Shown: positions 8,555 through 18,513, counted from the first letter of the stretch. The stretch: DNA of 43,998 nt from a virus (IMGVR_UViG_3300044796_000042:1-43998); one strand, 5' to 3'. Numbers and translations are program-made. The notes: generated by a model not told the origin, from the letters alone.

Positions 8555-9226
8555 CTATGGGCTAGTGACGGTAAAGGCACGGGTCTGGCCGGCATCATCG
8601 CTCACCGTACCCTGCGCCGACACCAGATCGAGCACGGGATAGGCACGCACCACGGCGCGGCGAAAATACAATATCACATCGGCTCGGCGATACCACAAAT
8701 TATTGAAAAGCTCGGGAAGCATGCGGAGTCCGCCGGCACCAACATAGGCCATGTTATAGGTCGGCAGACCCTCGCGGTTTTGCGGTATCTGCATGCCGGC
8801 ACGCATCTGCGCCGCATTGCCTCGACAGTTCGGGCCGTAGAAGCTGAGAATCACTTCGATGTCCTCTTGCTCCTGCAAAATATCGCGCTGGCTATTGATC
8901 GGCGTCTCATCCCATGTGTCGGTGCCATCATCATATTGAGGGCGGCTGTTCTGATCGAAAGCAAGGCTCTGATGAACAATGGCGGCGTTGCCAGTGCTAT
9001 CGTTCACGGTGACGCCAAGGGCGCACCAGTTAATCGTGTTGTTGGGGCGATTCGGCATCACGGGTTGCCAGCGCGGGACAACGCTGCTTCCAGCGATTCC
9101 GGTGACCCCCGTGACAAGGGTCTGAAAAATAGCATCGAGCGCGTCATCGTAAGGGGGCGCGGGAGCATCTGGGAAGTTGGTCGATGGGAGGAGAAGTCCA
9201 CCGGTGCTGCTGTTATTTGCGGTCAT
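8555..9226 (-). CDS. Neck/tail terminator protein (LIC_12616-like)
   Basis: 223 residues from the ATG at 9224-9226, which overlaps the stop of the upstream gene. The middle has FQTLVTGVTGIAG, VPRWQP and EVILSFYGPNC, a pattern I associate with phage neck-terminator-like proteins placed just before the sheath. They would cap the tail tube and join it to the neck. The position between connector genes and sheath agrees. Confidence 0.6.
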   Translation of the reverse strand: MTANNSSTGGLLLPSTNFPDAPAPPYDDALDAIFQTLVTGVTGIAGSSVVPRWQPVMPNRPNNTINWCALGVTVNDSTGNAAIVHQSLAFDQNSRPQYDDGTDTWDETPINSQRDILQEQEDIEVILSFYGPNCRGNAAQMRAGMQIPQNREGLPTYNMAYVGAGGLRMLPELFNNLWYRRADVILYFRRAVVRAYPVLDLVSAQGTVSDDAGQTRAFTVTSP

Positions 9227-9600
9227 GATGTGGTCACCGTGCTCTGCAATTCGCACTCTGCCATCGTGAATCCGGCACCATAATGCGACCAGTTATAGGA
9301 TTTTTTGACCACATAAGGATCCCCGCCAAACACCACGATGTCCGGTTGTTTTCCAGGCTGAGCATCGATGAGCCGGAATCCGCGAGTGTGGACGGTGATC
9401 ATGTTGGTGTCGGCTTCGTATTCTGCCGTGCGAATCACCCCTTTAGGCGATCCGATGGTGATGACCCCATACGGCGTCAGAGTTGTGGTCGTGTTCGTCA
9501 CGATCCCATTCGAGCCAACGCTTTGGGTTGTTCTGGTCACATTGAGCAGATCGCAGAAATCAGGATCGAGCAGGATGTCGGTGACATCTAAATCAGCCAT
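9223..9600 (-). CDS. Head-tail connector/neck protein
   Basis: 125 residues, beta-rich (TTLTPYGVITIGSPKG, MITVHTRGFRL). It is one of four small genes between the major capsid and the sheath, the slot for head completion and neck proteins. Overlaps of four to eight bases on both sides show tight coupling. I do not recognise a more exact family; the role is inferred from position. Confidence 0.55.
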   Translation of the reverse strand: MADLDVTDILLDPDFCDLLNVTRTTQSVGSNGIVTNTTTTLTPYGVITIGSPKGVIRTAEYEADTNMITVHTRGFRLIDAQPGKQPDIVVFGGDPYVVKKSYNWSHYGAGFTMAECELQSTVTTS

Positions 9601-10087
9601 CTCGATCCCTCAATACATAGGTGATGTTGTTGCGATATTCGCCGGTTTCGTTGAGCGGCGTCTCGCTTTCGTGTCCGCGGCGACGGCGCGCGGCGAGGGT
9701 GTCATCAGCCAAGGATGGCGGGATCACATCCAGAATGGTTTTCCGCACGCTGTCGGCACCGATCTGACCGGCCGCCATGAGACCGGCTTCGGCGGCTGCG
9801 GTATCGCCATCAAGCGCGGCTTTGCCGGCGGTGCGGAGCACGTTCGTGATGCGCTCCTGGGCGGCAACGATGCCAACATCGAGATGGGGGCGCGCGGGGA
9901 TGTTGAGCAAGGGACTGCCGCGCTGGTTCAGCCAGCCTATGGCGGCATTGCCAAAACTCGAATCATTCGCCTCGCGGGTGTTGTTGTCCTGCGGGATGCC
10001 GACATAAACATCCTTTTTTGTCAGGGATAGAAGCGCATCGCTGAGCTTATTCGTCCTGTCGATCACCGTGGTCATGGCTGATTTCAT
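9593..10087 (-). CDS. Virion morphogenesis/neck protein, HK97 gp10-like position
   Basis: 164 residues from the ATG at 10085-10087, which overlaps the TGA of the DUF4054 gene (ATGA) and has GAGG upstream. Features: KDVYVGIPQ near the N-terminus, PARPHLDVGI (the P-x-R-P-F/H-L motif common in Mu gpG/HK97 gp10-like proteins), and a basic run LAARRRRG. These proteins sit at the head-tail joint. Assigned by motif and position. Confidence 0.6.
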   Translation of the reverse strand: MKSAMTTVIDRTNKLSDALLSLTKKDVYVGIPQDNNTREANDSSFGNAAIGWLNQRGSPLLNIPARPHLDVGIVAAQERITNVLRTAGKAALDGDTAAAEAGLMAAGQIGADSVRKTILDVIPPSLADDTLAARRRRGHESETPLNETGEYRNNITYVLRDRDG

Positions 10088-10536
10088 GGCCACCTCGGCA
10101 GACCGTCTTGCCATTGTGCGAGGGCTGGCGTCACGCTGTATCCGGCGCCGGAGGCAATAGCCCCGCCCGACCCGAACAGACGCGCCAGCTGGATGAATTG
10201 TGTCCCATACATGGTCAGGTTCCAGTGCCCCTGTCCTTCGATCGATCCAGCCGTGGTGTCGTAACCAGCCGAGACCTTGTCCACTGATTTGTTGGCAAGC
10301 GGGCCGGTATTGCCGCCGGCATCGCCGCCGGTCGCCGCCGCCTTCGCGCTGCGGAGTTGCAGGGCGAGGTGGTGGGCGATGAACAGGGACATGCCATCAT
10401 CGAGCATGTCCTGCCACGCGCACGGGCGCAGGAGCTTGGTGCCAACGCTGAGCCAGTAATTAAACCAAGGCTGGGGATATTGTGAGCCGCTGAACTCTGG
10501 GAAGTTCGTGGTGAAGGTGGAATAGGTAAGCGTCAC
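10084..10536 (-). CDS. Head-tail connector, DUF4054 family
   Basis: 150 residues. The opening FTTNFPEFSGSQYPQPWFNYWLSVG and later DKVSAGYDTT plus WNLTMYGTQFIQLAR follow the DUF4054 pattern, an adaptor-like protein common next to DUF2184 capsids. AGGGAGG lies just upstream of the ATG, a strong ribosome site directly behind the capsid terminator, so the gene could start a lower-level downstream transcript section. Confidence 0.75.
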   Translation of the reverse strand: MTLTYSTFTTNFPEFSGSQYPQPWFNYWLSVGTKLLRPCAWQDMLDDGMSLFIAHHLALQLRSAKAAATGGDAGGNTGPLANKSVDKVSAGYDTTAGSIEGQGHWNLTMYGTQFIQLARLFGSGGAIASGAGYSVTPALAQWQDGLPRWP

Positions 10537-10555
10537 ATCGTCCTCCCTAAAGAAA

Positions 10556-10588
10556 AACCCCGACCCGAGTTTTCACCGGATCGGGGTT
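10556..10588 (-). terminator. Rho-independent terminator after the major capsid gene
   Basis: Arms AACCCCGA (10556-10563) and TCGGGGTT (10581-10588) pair perfectly, with a further CCG/CGG inside. On the minus strand the stem is followed by a T-rich run. It stands 26 bases after the capsid stop codon and before the DUF4054 gene. It probably ends part of the transcripts, so capsid mRNA exceeds connector mRNA. Confidence 0.75.
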
Positions 10589-10613
10589 ATATTTCTGCGG
10601 TCTTTTGGATCGT

Positions 10614-11606
10614 TTAGCCGATGCCTTGAGCGTAGCCCACGGTTTCAGGATAGACGAATTCGACCAGACCCAGCTTGGCAACATAGGGGCGGATTTGAGA
10701 CGCACCCTTGAACTGGTTCGGCAGACCGATCATCGGCACCATCGGGAAACGAACGAGTTCGTATTCCTGAGTGTAAACGATCATGCTGTCCGTGGCTGCT
10801 GGCCCCAGAGCGTTGCCGTTGTTCGTGCCCGTCAACCACTTCATGGCGACGATCTCGAGCGGCGTGCCGTTTTCCTGCAAGCTGATGCAGTTGTCGCGCA
10901 GGAATTGCAGGATCGAGATGTTACCCGCTGAGCTAACCTTCTGACTGACGATATATGCCAGTTCAGCCGGAGGCAGACCGAGCTTCTTCGGGCATTTCGT
11001 GTAGCCCGTAGCCGCCCAGACCGCATTGATCAGCGTATTGACATCGCCGAGGATTTGGTCGGCTGTTTTGGTTGTCCACAGCGTGGACGAACCGGAGCCG
11101 CCATTTTCGACGTTGCCCGTGGTTGGCACCTGCGGACTGTTGAGCAGACCGTAAGCGTTCGGGATGTCGGTGTCGCCCAAGTATGCCTGAATGTCGGCAT
11201 CCTGCTGGAACTTGCGCTTGATGGCGAAATGCTTCTGCTCATCGATACCCTGACCGAGCAACTGCGCGGATTCGAGTTCGAAGAACGAATAATTCAGCTC
11301 GAGACCCCAAGGGATCAACGGGCTGGCAGTTTTGCCGATGTCGATCGCAACGTTCGGCAGGGTCGTGCTGTCCTTACCGATGAAGGCTTTCTTGAGGGGA
11401 TTGATACCGCCCACCGAAGCCATCGCCATGTTGGTGAAGGACGAGAAATCGTGACCCATCGTCACATCGGTACGGGTAACGAGATCGCGGCTCCACTTGA
11501 AGTCCTGCAAGGGCTCGTGGATGGTGCGGTCAAGCTGTTCAAGCTGACCGACCAGAAACGCGCCGAGGCTGTCCACCGTGGCTTGGTCGTAAGTGCGAAA
11601 AGTCAT
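10614..11606 (-). CDS. Major capsid protein, DUF2184 family
   Basis: 330 residues. The opening MTFRTYDQATVDSLGAFLV and the C-terminal IRPYVAKLGLVEFVYPETV are typical of DUF2184 capsid proteins (HK97-like fold). PWGLELNYSFFELESAQLLG near residue 100 is also a conserved family stretch. It assembles the head shell. A clear terminator follows the gene, as expected for the most highly expressed late gene. The cement protein gene lies just upstream. Confidence 0.85.
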   Translation of the reverse strand: MTFRTYDQATVDSLGAFLVGQLEQLDRTIHEPLQDFKWSRDLVTRTDVTMGHDFSSFTNMAMASVGGINPLKKAFIGKDSTTLPNVAIDIGKTASPLIPWGLELNYSFFELESAQLLGQGIDEQKHFAIKRKFQQDADIQAYLGDTDIPNAYGLLNSPQVPTTGNVENGGSGSSTLWTTKTADQILGDVNTLINAVWAATGYTKCPKKLGLPPAELAYIVSQKVSSAGNISILQFLRDNCISLQENGTPLEIVAMKWLTGTNNGNALGPAATDSMIVYTQEYELVRFPMVPMIGLPNQFKGASQIRPYVAKLGLVEFVYPETVGYAQGIG

Positions 11607-11639
11607 TTTTCTCTCCCTTTATTAAGCCAATTACGGCGG

Positions 11640-12392
11640 TTAGATGTTGTACGCGACCTCGGCGTTGTTGCTGGCATCCATGCCGCCCGTGAAATAAGTA
11701 TTTCCAGGGACGATGATGGTGTTCTGCGTCACAGTGATCGCCGTGGTGTCGCCAGTCGTCGGCGTGCCCCCCGTGGTCATCGTGAAGGTCAAGCCGTTGT
11801 CCAGCGTGTAAGCCGTGGCGAAGGCACCGCTGTGAAGCAGTTCCGCACCCTTGGCATCCAGAACATCGAAAGCCGAGCCCGAGGTCATCTTGACCGTATA
11901 GACGCCGGCGGGAGTTGTCGGCAGAGCGGAAAGCGTTCCAGCTGTCTGCGTGCCGGTGCCGACCGTCGCGGCGGCGGTGACCACCGTATCGTTAGCGGCT
12001 TCGACATCACCTACAACTTTGCCGGTGCTGGCGTTGCCGACGCGAACATAAACAACCCCGCCAGAGACGGGGGCGGTGACGCCGCCAACCTTGACGCTGA
12101 TGTAGCCACGTTTCAGAACGTCACCAGGCAGGGCTTTGTTCGGAGCCGCAACACCGAGGCCATCGGTACCGTTGCCGCTCGTCGGGTAAGGACGAACGAG
12201 GAAGCCGATGATAGCGGCGGAAAGATCGCCGGCTTGGATCGGCTGGATTTTCGCAGTCACGTTTTTGACGGGGTTACCGAAAACCGTGGGCGGAGTCGTC
12301 TGGTCGAGGATGAACTGCTCGATGGTCGAAACCTCGGGGCGGTTAACGTTGCCAGGGATGCCGGAGGGCATTTGATAGGTGTAAGAGACCAT
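11640..12392 (-). CDS. Structural cement/head decoration protein, gp24-like
   Basis: 250 residues. The N-terminus (YQMPSGIPGNVNRPE) and the DVLKRGYISVKV and YFTGGMDASNNAEVAYNI stretches match structural cement proteins that sit beside DUF2184 capsid genes. It would bind the outside of the capsid and stabilise it. Composition is rich in Thr, Val and Gly with no charged clusters, as expected for a beta-sandwich. Confidence 0.75.
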   Translation of the reverse strand: MVSYTYQMPSGIPGNVNRPEVSTIEQFILDQTTPPTVFGNPVKNVTAKIQPIQAGDLSAAIIGFLVRPYPTSGNGTDGLGVAAPNKALPGDVLKRGYISVKVGGVTAPVSGGVVYVRVGNASTGKVVGDVEAANDTVVTAAATVGTGTQTAGTLSALPTTPAGVYTVKMTSGSAFDVLDAKGAELLHSGAFATAYTLDNGLTFTMTTGGTPTTGDTTAITVTQNTIIVPGNTYFTGGMDASNNAEVAYNI

Positions 12393-12429
12393 TTTAAGCT
12401 CCTTAGACTAGAGGTTGACTTGCGCTGGG

Positions 12430-13839
12430 TTATTTCTTGCCTTGGTTCTCCCAGAATTCACGATTGATCTGCTCTTGACCGCCCTTGGCAAAAGCGTTGA
12501 CCTTCTGCTCGTCCGCAGTTTTGGTGGATGCTCCAGACTTGCCGTTGTTCTCGGCTTTCAGGAGTTCCGATGCGCCGATGAACACGGCATCGACACGATC
12601 ACAGGTGAGCTTGTCGATTGTGGCACCATCGCGGGTGTTGAGGAACTTACCGATCACAGCTTTACTGCGATCAATTTTCATGCCGGCATCCAAAGCTTTG
12701 CGCTTGCAGATGCAGATGCCGTCCGCCGTCTTTTTGGCATCCATAGCCGCATCCTTGGTCAGACGAGGCATTTTCACGCCTGGGGCAATGACCTCGGCGC
12801 GTGCTGCGAAATCGGTATAAACCGATGCGGAATCCGTGGTGCGTTTGCCGGCTTCGGCGGCGGTTGTTTCTTCTTCTTCGACAAGCTTTTCACCCGGCAC
12901 TTCATCCGTGGTGGTTTCGCCCGATTTTGCGTCCATAAGCTTTTTGAGACATTCCTCCATGTCCTTCATGCGCTCATCGATGGTTTTTTCCTTGCCACCT
13001 TCCGCGCCATACTTAGCGGCGGCTTCGGTTGCGGCGGCTTCACCACCGGCTGGCTTTTCATCGGTTGTTGCTGGCTCTTTGCCACCCATGTGGACATGGA
13101 CGTGAGTTGCGCCTTCGCCCGAACCTTCGCCGACTTCCTTGGCAAGTTCTTCGACTTCGGCGGCATCTTTGGCTTTGAAAGCGCGGAGGAGGGCGTCTTT
13201 AATGGAAAGCTTCGGCATTGATGGTCTCCTGTCTCGGATTGCACACCGAGGGCCGCATCGCCCCCGCTTCAAATACGCTACATGGTTCCCTATGATATTT
13301 TTCTGACGCCCGACACCGGGCTCGATCTGCTCGTAGTCAGCGTCATATCCGAGGGAGACTTCACGCTTACCGCCGGAGCGTATCGCAGAGATGGCGTCTT
13401 TGTCCATAACCAAAATGTCGGCGAGAAGAAAATCCGAGAGATCAGATTCGCCGCGCCGCACATTTTGCATGTGACCCTTCGAGACAGTTGACCACGTCTC
13501 TGGCGTCACATCCTCAACAGGATGATCCTCGCAAAGTGGTTTGCCTTCGAAGCTTGCCATCGCTTGCTGAGAAAAAAGTTCATCGGCATCGCGGGTGATT
13601 CGGATGATGCCGTTTTTGCCCTGCACGTCATCGATCTCGCCGTCCTTGTAGAGCATTTCGCCGAGGCGCGCGATCGGCACGTCATGACAGATGAGGAAAC
13701 CTTCCTTGGTCTCGGACATCTTATCGGACAGCTGGATCGGGGCGTAAAAGCGCATGGTTTTATCGACGGGCTTCGAGCCATCGAAGTCGGTGGTGCGCCG
13801 GCGGGGTTTGATGATGGTGATAGAGGTCGTGTTCAGCAT
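12430..13839 (-). CDS. DUF2213 protein, probable capsid maturation protease with scaffold tail
   Basis: 469 residues. The N-terminal half (about 25-210) follows the DUF2213 pattern: TMRFYAPIQLSDK, GFLICHDVPIARLG, GKPLCEDHP, REVSLGYDADYE. The C-terminal half from about residue 225 is charged, with Ala/Glu/Lys-rich helical sequence and many low-complexity segments, like a scaffold domain. Its place two genes before the capsid fits a protease-scaffold fusion, but the protease role is inferred. An internal start (SMPKLSIKDALL) could make the scaffold alone. It overlaps the fibre gene by one base. Confidence 0.7.
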   Translation of the reverse strand: MLNTTSITIIKPRRRTTDFDGSKPVDKTMRFYAPIQLSDKMSETKEGFLICHDVPIARLGEMLYKDGEIDDVQGKNGIIRITRDADELFSQQAMASFEGKPLCEDHPVEDVTPETWSTVSKGHMQNVRRGESDLSDFLLADILVMDKDAISAIRSGGKREVSLGYDADYEQIEPGVGRQKNIIGNHVAYLKRGRCGPRCAIRDRRPSMPKLSIKDALLRAFKAKDAAEVEELAKEVGEGSGEGATHVHVHMGGKEPATTDEKPAGGEAAATEAAAKYGAEGGKEKTIDERMKDMEECLKKLMDAKSGETTTDEVPGEKLVEEEETTAAEAGKRTTDSASVYTDFAARAEVIAPGVKMPRLTKDAAMDAKKTADGICICKRKALDAGMKIDRSKAVIGKFLNTRDGATIDKLTCDRVDAVFIGASELLKAENNGKSGASTKTADEQKVNAFAKGGQEQINREFWENQGKK

Positions 13840-16800
13840 TAGAATCTTCCATCTGCTACGGCATGGATATAAAGCTTATGAGCTGCTGTGAGCGTGCCCG
13901 TGGTGGAGATCAGGACACCTGTTGTACCTTTCGCCGTGTCAGGATCAACTGCAACAGTCACGTCCGCTGATCCAGCTTTGTCGCGCCAGTTCGCATTTCC
14001 TGCACTCGGATTATCTGTTGTGATTGTCGGCGATTTTGCCATTGGTGGGTCGAACTGCCAATAATATCCTGCGGAAGTCGATGTAGTGATCTCGGTTTCT
14101 GTTGATAACGCACCAGGCAATCCAGCGTTTTGTGCTGGGGCCGTGCCCTGTGGAAATGTTTTTCTGTAGAAACGACGATCATTTTCAAGTTGCTCCGCAA
14201 ATGTCTTGCGGGTTGGCGTCGTATGAGTGAATTCCGGCGCGAATTTGCAACCCGTGATCTCGAAATAGTTTCCGCTATTGGCTCCGAGGTTGGCGTTGCC
14301 GCTGGTGCCAAGGGTAAGACCCCCGTTATTCCATGCGTTTGCCGTACCTTGCCAAGTGCTTCCTGCGGCCAAAGTAACGCCGAAAGTGATGCCAGTGGCG
14401 CCCGTAGCTGTGGTCCAGGTGCCAGCCGTATCAGCTGGGATGCTGTCAAAAGCTACGTTCTGCCACACGCCAGATGTGTTCATCGTAAAGGTGTTATTCC
14501 ATGACGAACCCAGAGATGCGTTGGCAAGCCAGATAGAATAATTGCCTGTCTTGTTGGTTCGCATCCAGCATGATGCTGAGGTGTATCGTCCACCGCTTAC
14601 GCCATAGCCCAGATCAGCTGCATCGAGACCATCGATGTCCTGAAAGAGGATGGCATAGTCACCAGCGGAGAGCGTGCCGCTTCCGGTGCCGACCAGATAC
14701 TTGAGTGATTTATAATATCCCTGCGGCGCATCCGTGGATTGCTGACATGATACAGCTGAGAAATTTGCTGACGAGAATTTGCATTGCCACATGCCGGTGG
14801 CAAACGCCGCCACTGTGCTGGAGAGCGACACGCTTGCGCCCTCGTTAGCCTGATCGACCTCCATGAAAGGATCCTCGAGGCGATTATCTGCGAACTCGTG
14901 AGGTTGCAGGACAGCGGTGGTGCCGCCGTTCGCCATGAGAGGCGGAGCGGTACCTCCCAGCATAGAATTGCCTTCGCCGCCGATATTGATGACCGGCGCA
15001 AGTGCCGCCTTTTCCATTTCAGCAACTTCATGTTGACCGGCTACAGTGAAGTGTACCCCACCATATCCATCACCCACATTTACATAGACCGTGTTTGTGG
15101 CATTTTCATTATTCCACCCTATGGACTGGGTAGAGCCAAAACGTTCAGCCACTCCGATATATGGAGTTGTTGTTCCTGCTGCTGTGCGTATTGCTTCTAT
15201 GTAGGGTGCTTGTCCTGGATATGTTGATGGATTGAACCAGTCGATCGACTGCACGCTCTCATCCATCGTTGAAGATGTATTCTGCGTCAGCACGGTTGCC
15301 AGATTGGCGGCAAAGGTGCTCGAACTCACGCTGTTGATGATCTCGTTACCACCAAGCTCGACCATGACGAATTGTGCGCCGAGAGATGTAGCAAAGTTGC
15401 CTGGAGCCCACGGATCATTGGCACCGGTGAAATTGGTCTGCAACCAGTTAGCCGCTGTCGCGCCTGGCCATCCGCCATTAACCATCAGAATTTGCGGGAT
15501 CGCGCTATTATAGCAGATCGCCCCGATGATGGATGGATTGCCAGATACCCAATTGATCTTGAGCGTGTGTGTGCCAAGCTGACCAGATATGGTCGCCACA
15601 CCCAGACCATCAGCTGCGTTGCCGTTCGTGGTCGCCGCGCTGCCGTTATCAAAGGCTAGGCTGAATGATTGCGTGACAGGGTACTGCAAAAAATAAACCT
15701 TGCAGGTATCGATGGGGTCAGGATGCAACGTGCCGACCTTGTCCACCCATCCAGGGGTGAATTGTAAAGGATTGCTGCCGCCACTCGTGGCTAGAAATTG
15801 ATTGCCACCTGCGGATTGATAAGTCGTATTTGCCGTCCAGTCCGAACCCACGATGAGACGCTTGTCATAGGTGGAGCGTGGATATGTCGTGTTCCAGTCA
15901 CCGAAAAAGCTGTCCGTGGATGTCGGTATGCCAGAAGCATTGAGCATGGCCGCGAGTTGCGATGGTGGGCTGGGAGTCGGCGCATCGTTGGCTCCGTTTA
16001 GGACGCCGCTGGTGAGACTCGTGCCTAGCGCGAAAATTATGCAGTTCTGCCCCGCTCCAGTTCCATGACCTGTTACGTTGGCGATGCACCCGCGCAAATT
16101 ATTGAACTTTGAGGCATCCATGTTTGCGTCATAGCGTTTGTCGCCGTTGATAGAAGGTACACCAAGACCAGCAGAATTAAAGGCTGGAGAGATGTCCGTA
16201 TCCGTGCCGGCGGCTGTTATCGATGGGCCTGTGCCGGTCGCGGCACCGCTGAACGCAAAATAATTTACTGCGCTTGCCACGTTTGTGAAGGTAGCGGACA
16301 CCAAAGAACGAGCCCACAGACCCAGAGTGTTGGTGGCTTGAGCATTTGCACCAATGGTTGGGACGCTAGTGCCGGTGACAACAAGATCATTCGCCGCGTC
16401 GGAACCTGACCATGTCGCTGCCGCTCCTGAAACCGTACCCGTGAAAGTTGGCGAGGCCGTCAGCGCGACAGTGGTGCCCGTACCGGAGGTTGAATAGGAC
16501 GTGCCCCATGCCGAGCCCGTGGAGTTGGGGATGCCGGAGCCTGGATAGACCATTCCGCTGACAGCCGACCATGTTCCATCACCGCGCGCGAAGGTGGTGC
16601 TCGATGGCGTGCCCGTGAAGCCTCCCATGTTGCTCGTGCCGATATTCGTCAGCGTGTTGTTCGAGGCATTGATGGATTTATTCGTGAAAGTCTGTGCCCC
16701 AGCGAGATCAGCGATGGTGTCATTCGCAGCTGGAAGGTGCATCGTGAAATTGCTTGCTCCAGCATTGTCAGAGGTGACAGTCGTTGCACCCGTGCTCGAT

Positions 16801-18512
16801 CCGAGAATCAACAGGTCGCTGTTAGTGAAAGTTTTAGCGGCGGTGAAAGTCTGCGCGACATCGATATAATCGACATCGGTGGGAATGTAACTGCTGGTCA
16901 GGCGCGTGCCATTCCATACACCCGTCCCGATGGTGCCAATCGTGGCAAGATTAGGTGCGCTGGTGATGGATGACTGGGTGGCACCCGTCACCGTTGCAGC
17001 GGTACCCGTTGTGTTCTGATTCAGCGTAGGGAAGTCACCGGCCACAGCAATGGTCAACGCGCCCGTGGTTGTGGTGTTCTTGACGATGCCGGTACCAAGG
17101 GCACCAAGGAACTGTGCGCCGGTCAACCCTGAGTCAGCCGTACCCTGCACGATGAAGGCATTGGCGAACGGCACATTTGCGGAACCGTTGAAGCTGTTGC
17201 CGGCAAGCGTGCGTGCGGTGGTCAGTGTTGCCGCTGATCCCGTAGTGTTTTGGTTAAGTGTTGGCACATCTGCGGTGCCGATGCTGACGTATCCAGGCGC
17301 ACCGGTGCTGCCGGTATTGTTGCCCCAGAATTTATGTGCGGTTGCGGTGGCGAGTGATAACGTGACGCCGCCAGTCGAGGATGAATTGTTGATGAGTACT
17401 CCATCGCCTGAAACCGATGATACCCCCGAAACAGCCGCCGCAGCGTTGCCATAAATTTTCTCCAGTGAAGTCAGGATCGTATCAGCCGAGGTCACGGTGC
17501 CGGTGGTGGAAGTAAACCCGGCAAGCGTCTGGCTTAGCGTGTCCGTGATGCCATAACCGGCAATGGTCGTGGGCTTCGATGTTATCGCAGAGAATGGCGG
17601 CGCAATGGTAGCGGTGCCGATGGCGGTGAGCTGACCTGTAGCGTTCCACGTCAGGACAGGCACAACGACACCGCTGCCCGTTGGGCCACCGGCAGAGATC
17701 GTGCTGGCATTGCTGAGAGCATCCGTGATGCCATAACCGGCGCGAGTTGTCGGCGTGCTCTGGACGTTCGACCATGCCGGGGTGATCAAGTTGGATGTCG
17801 CCGCCATAGCCAAGCCTTTGCCGTTTAAGGTAATGCCGGCGGAATGGGTCGCATCCCCGAATGTGCCCGTGTTCGAGTTCACGGTGGCAAGAGTTGATGC
17901 CGTGGCACCGGCAGAGGTGCTCACATCGCCCGTGATGGCTGGCATCTGTGTCGATGCAACCGATCCGCTCAGATCGGTGAAGCCGAGCTGGGTAAGGTTC
18001 TGGGTGCCGGTGGTGTCGATGTATTGGACAACCTGATGTGCCGTGGCTGTTGCCTTTGCGAACAAACCGCCGAGAGCGGAAGTAGTTGGTGCCGGCACCG
18101 TGCTGGGTGGTAAGCGCGCGGAGTTGATCGTGCCGGAGATGATATTGTCGGCATTTGTCGTGTCAGTTGTGGCAGATGCGACGAATGAATTGCCATTCGT
18201 TTTCGTGCAGGTGATCGCCCCGCCGCCCATTGTATTAAGCGTGCAGTCGCCGCTCACCGTGATGCCGCCGGCAACCCCAGCGTTATTAAAAATCAGTTGT
18301 CCCGTGGTCGAGCTGCCGATGAAGGCGGCAACCCTCGTGTAAAGATTGTTGATGTCGTTGTAGGCGGCGAGGAAATTGGCGCGTAGCACCGAGCTCGTCA
18401 GGTAAGAGGCTTGCGAGGGCTGTGTCGGGTCGATGGTCGAAGTCGTAGCCCAGGCGACATGCGCCAGAACCAGAAACACCATGCAGAGCAAGGCGGCGCG
18501 GAAATGCTTCAT
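13839..18512 (-). CDS. Very large fibre protein with SGNH/GDSL esterase domain and N-terminal signal-like segment
   Basis: 1557 residues. The N-terminus is a signal-peptide-like segment (KHF, then a hydrophobic core, then A-x-A near residue 22). Residues to about 800 are Thr/Gly/Ser-rich fibre repeats, including three AGYGITD copies and two LNQNTTG copies. About 825-1155 forms an SGNH hydrolase: block I ALGTSLTSG (Ser), NGGWPGATAANW (Gly), ELGGNEI (Asn), VHFTVAGQ (His). The C-terminus has a carbohydrate-binding-like domain and the ENDRRFYRKTFPQ motif of phage tail proteins. It could deacetylate surface polysaccharide. Its location inside the head module, and the signal segment, are odd. Confidence 0.75.
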   Translation of the reverse strand: MKHFRAALLCMVFLVLAHVAWATTSTIDPTQPSQASYLTSSVLRANFLAAYNDINNLYTRVAAFIGSSTTGQLIFNNAGVAGGITVSGDCTLNTMGGGAITCTKTNGNSFVASATTDTTNADNIISGTINSARLPPSTVPAPTTSALGGLFAKATATAHQVVQYIDTTGTQNLTQLGFTDLSGSVASTQMPAITGDVSTSAGATASTLATVNSNTGTFGDATHSAGITLNGKGLAMAATSNLITPAWSNVQSTPTTRAGYGITDALSNASTISAGGPTGSGVVVPVLTWNATGQLTAIGTATIAPPFSAITSKPTTIAGYGITDTLSQTLAGFTSTTGTVTSADTILTSLEKIYGNAAAAVSGVSSVSGDGVLINNSSSTGGVTLSLATATAHKFWGNNTGSTGAPGYVSIGTADVPTLNQNTTGSAATLTTARTLAGNSFNGSANVPFANAFIVQGTADSGLTGAQFLGALGTGIVKNTTTTGALTIAVAGDFPTLNQNTTGTAATVTGATQSSITSAPNLATIGTIGTGVWNGTRLTSSYIPTDVDYIDVAQTFTAAKTFTNSDLLILGSSTGATTVTSDNAGASNFTMHLPAANDTIADLAGAQTFTNKSINASNNTLTNIGTSNMGGFTGTPSSTTFARGDGTWSAVSGMVYPGSGIPNSTGSAWGTSYSTSGTGTTVALTASPTFTGTVSGAAATWSGSDAANDLVVTGTSVPTIGANAQATNTLGLWARSLVSATFTNVASAVNYFAFSGAATGTGPSITAAGTDTDISPAFNSAGLGVPSINGDKRYDANMDASKFNNLRGCIANVTGHGTGAGQNCIIFALGTSLTSGVLNGANDAPTPSPPSQLAAMLNASGIPTSTDSFFGDWNTTYPRSTYDKRLIVGSDWTANTTYQSAGGNQFLATSGGSNPLQFTPGWVDKVGTLHPDPIDTCKVYFLQYPVTQSFSLAFDNGSAATTNGNAADGLGVATISGQLGTHTLKINWVSGNPSIIGAICYNSAIPQILMVNGGWPGATAANWLQTNFTGANDPWAPGNFATSLGAQFVMVELGGNEIINSVSSSTFAANLATVLTQNTSSTMDESVQSIDWFNPSTYPGQAPYIEAIRTAAGTTTPYIGVAERFGSTQSIGWNNENATNTVYVNVGDGYGGVHFTVAGQHEVAEMEKAALAPVINIGGEGNSMLGGTAPPLMANGGTTAVLQPHEFADNRLEDPFMEVDQANEGASVSLSSTVAAFATGMWQCKFSSANFSAVSCQQSTDAPQGYYKSLKYLVGTGSGTLSAGDYAILFQDIDGLDAADLGYGVSGGRYTSASCWMRTNKTGNYSIWLANASLGSSWNNTFTMNTSGVWQNVAFDSIPADTAGTWTTATGATGITFGVTLAAGSTWQGTANAWNNGGLTLGTSGNANLGANSGNYFEITGCKFAPEFTHTTPTRKTFAEQLENDRRFYRKTFPQGTAPAQNAGLPGALSTETEITTSTSAGYYWQFDPPMAKSPTITTDNPSAGNANWRDKAGSADVTVAVDPDTAKGTTGVLISTTGTLTAAHKLYIHAVADGRF

Positions 18513-18513
18513 T

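Noticed and set aside
11055-12467. Plus-strand frame of 470 residues opposite capsid and cement genes
   Set aside because: Antisense shadow of two well-recognised structural genes; composition is unnatural.
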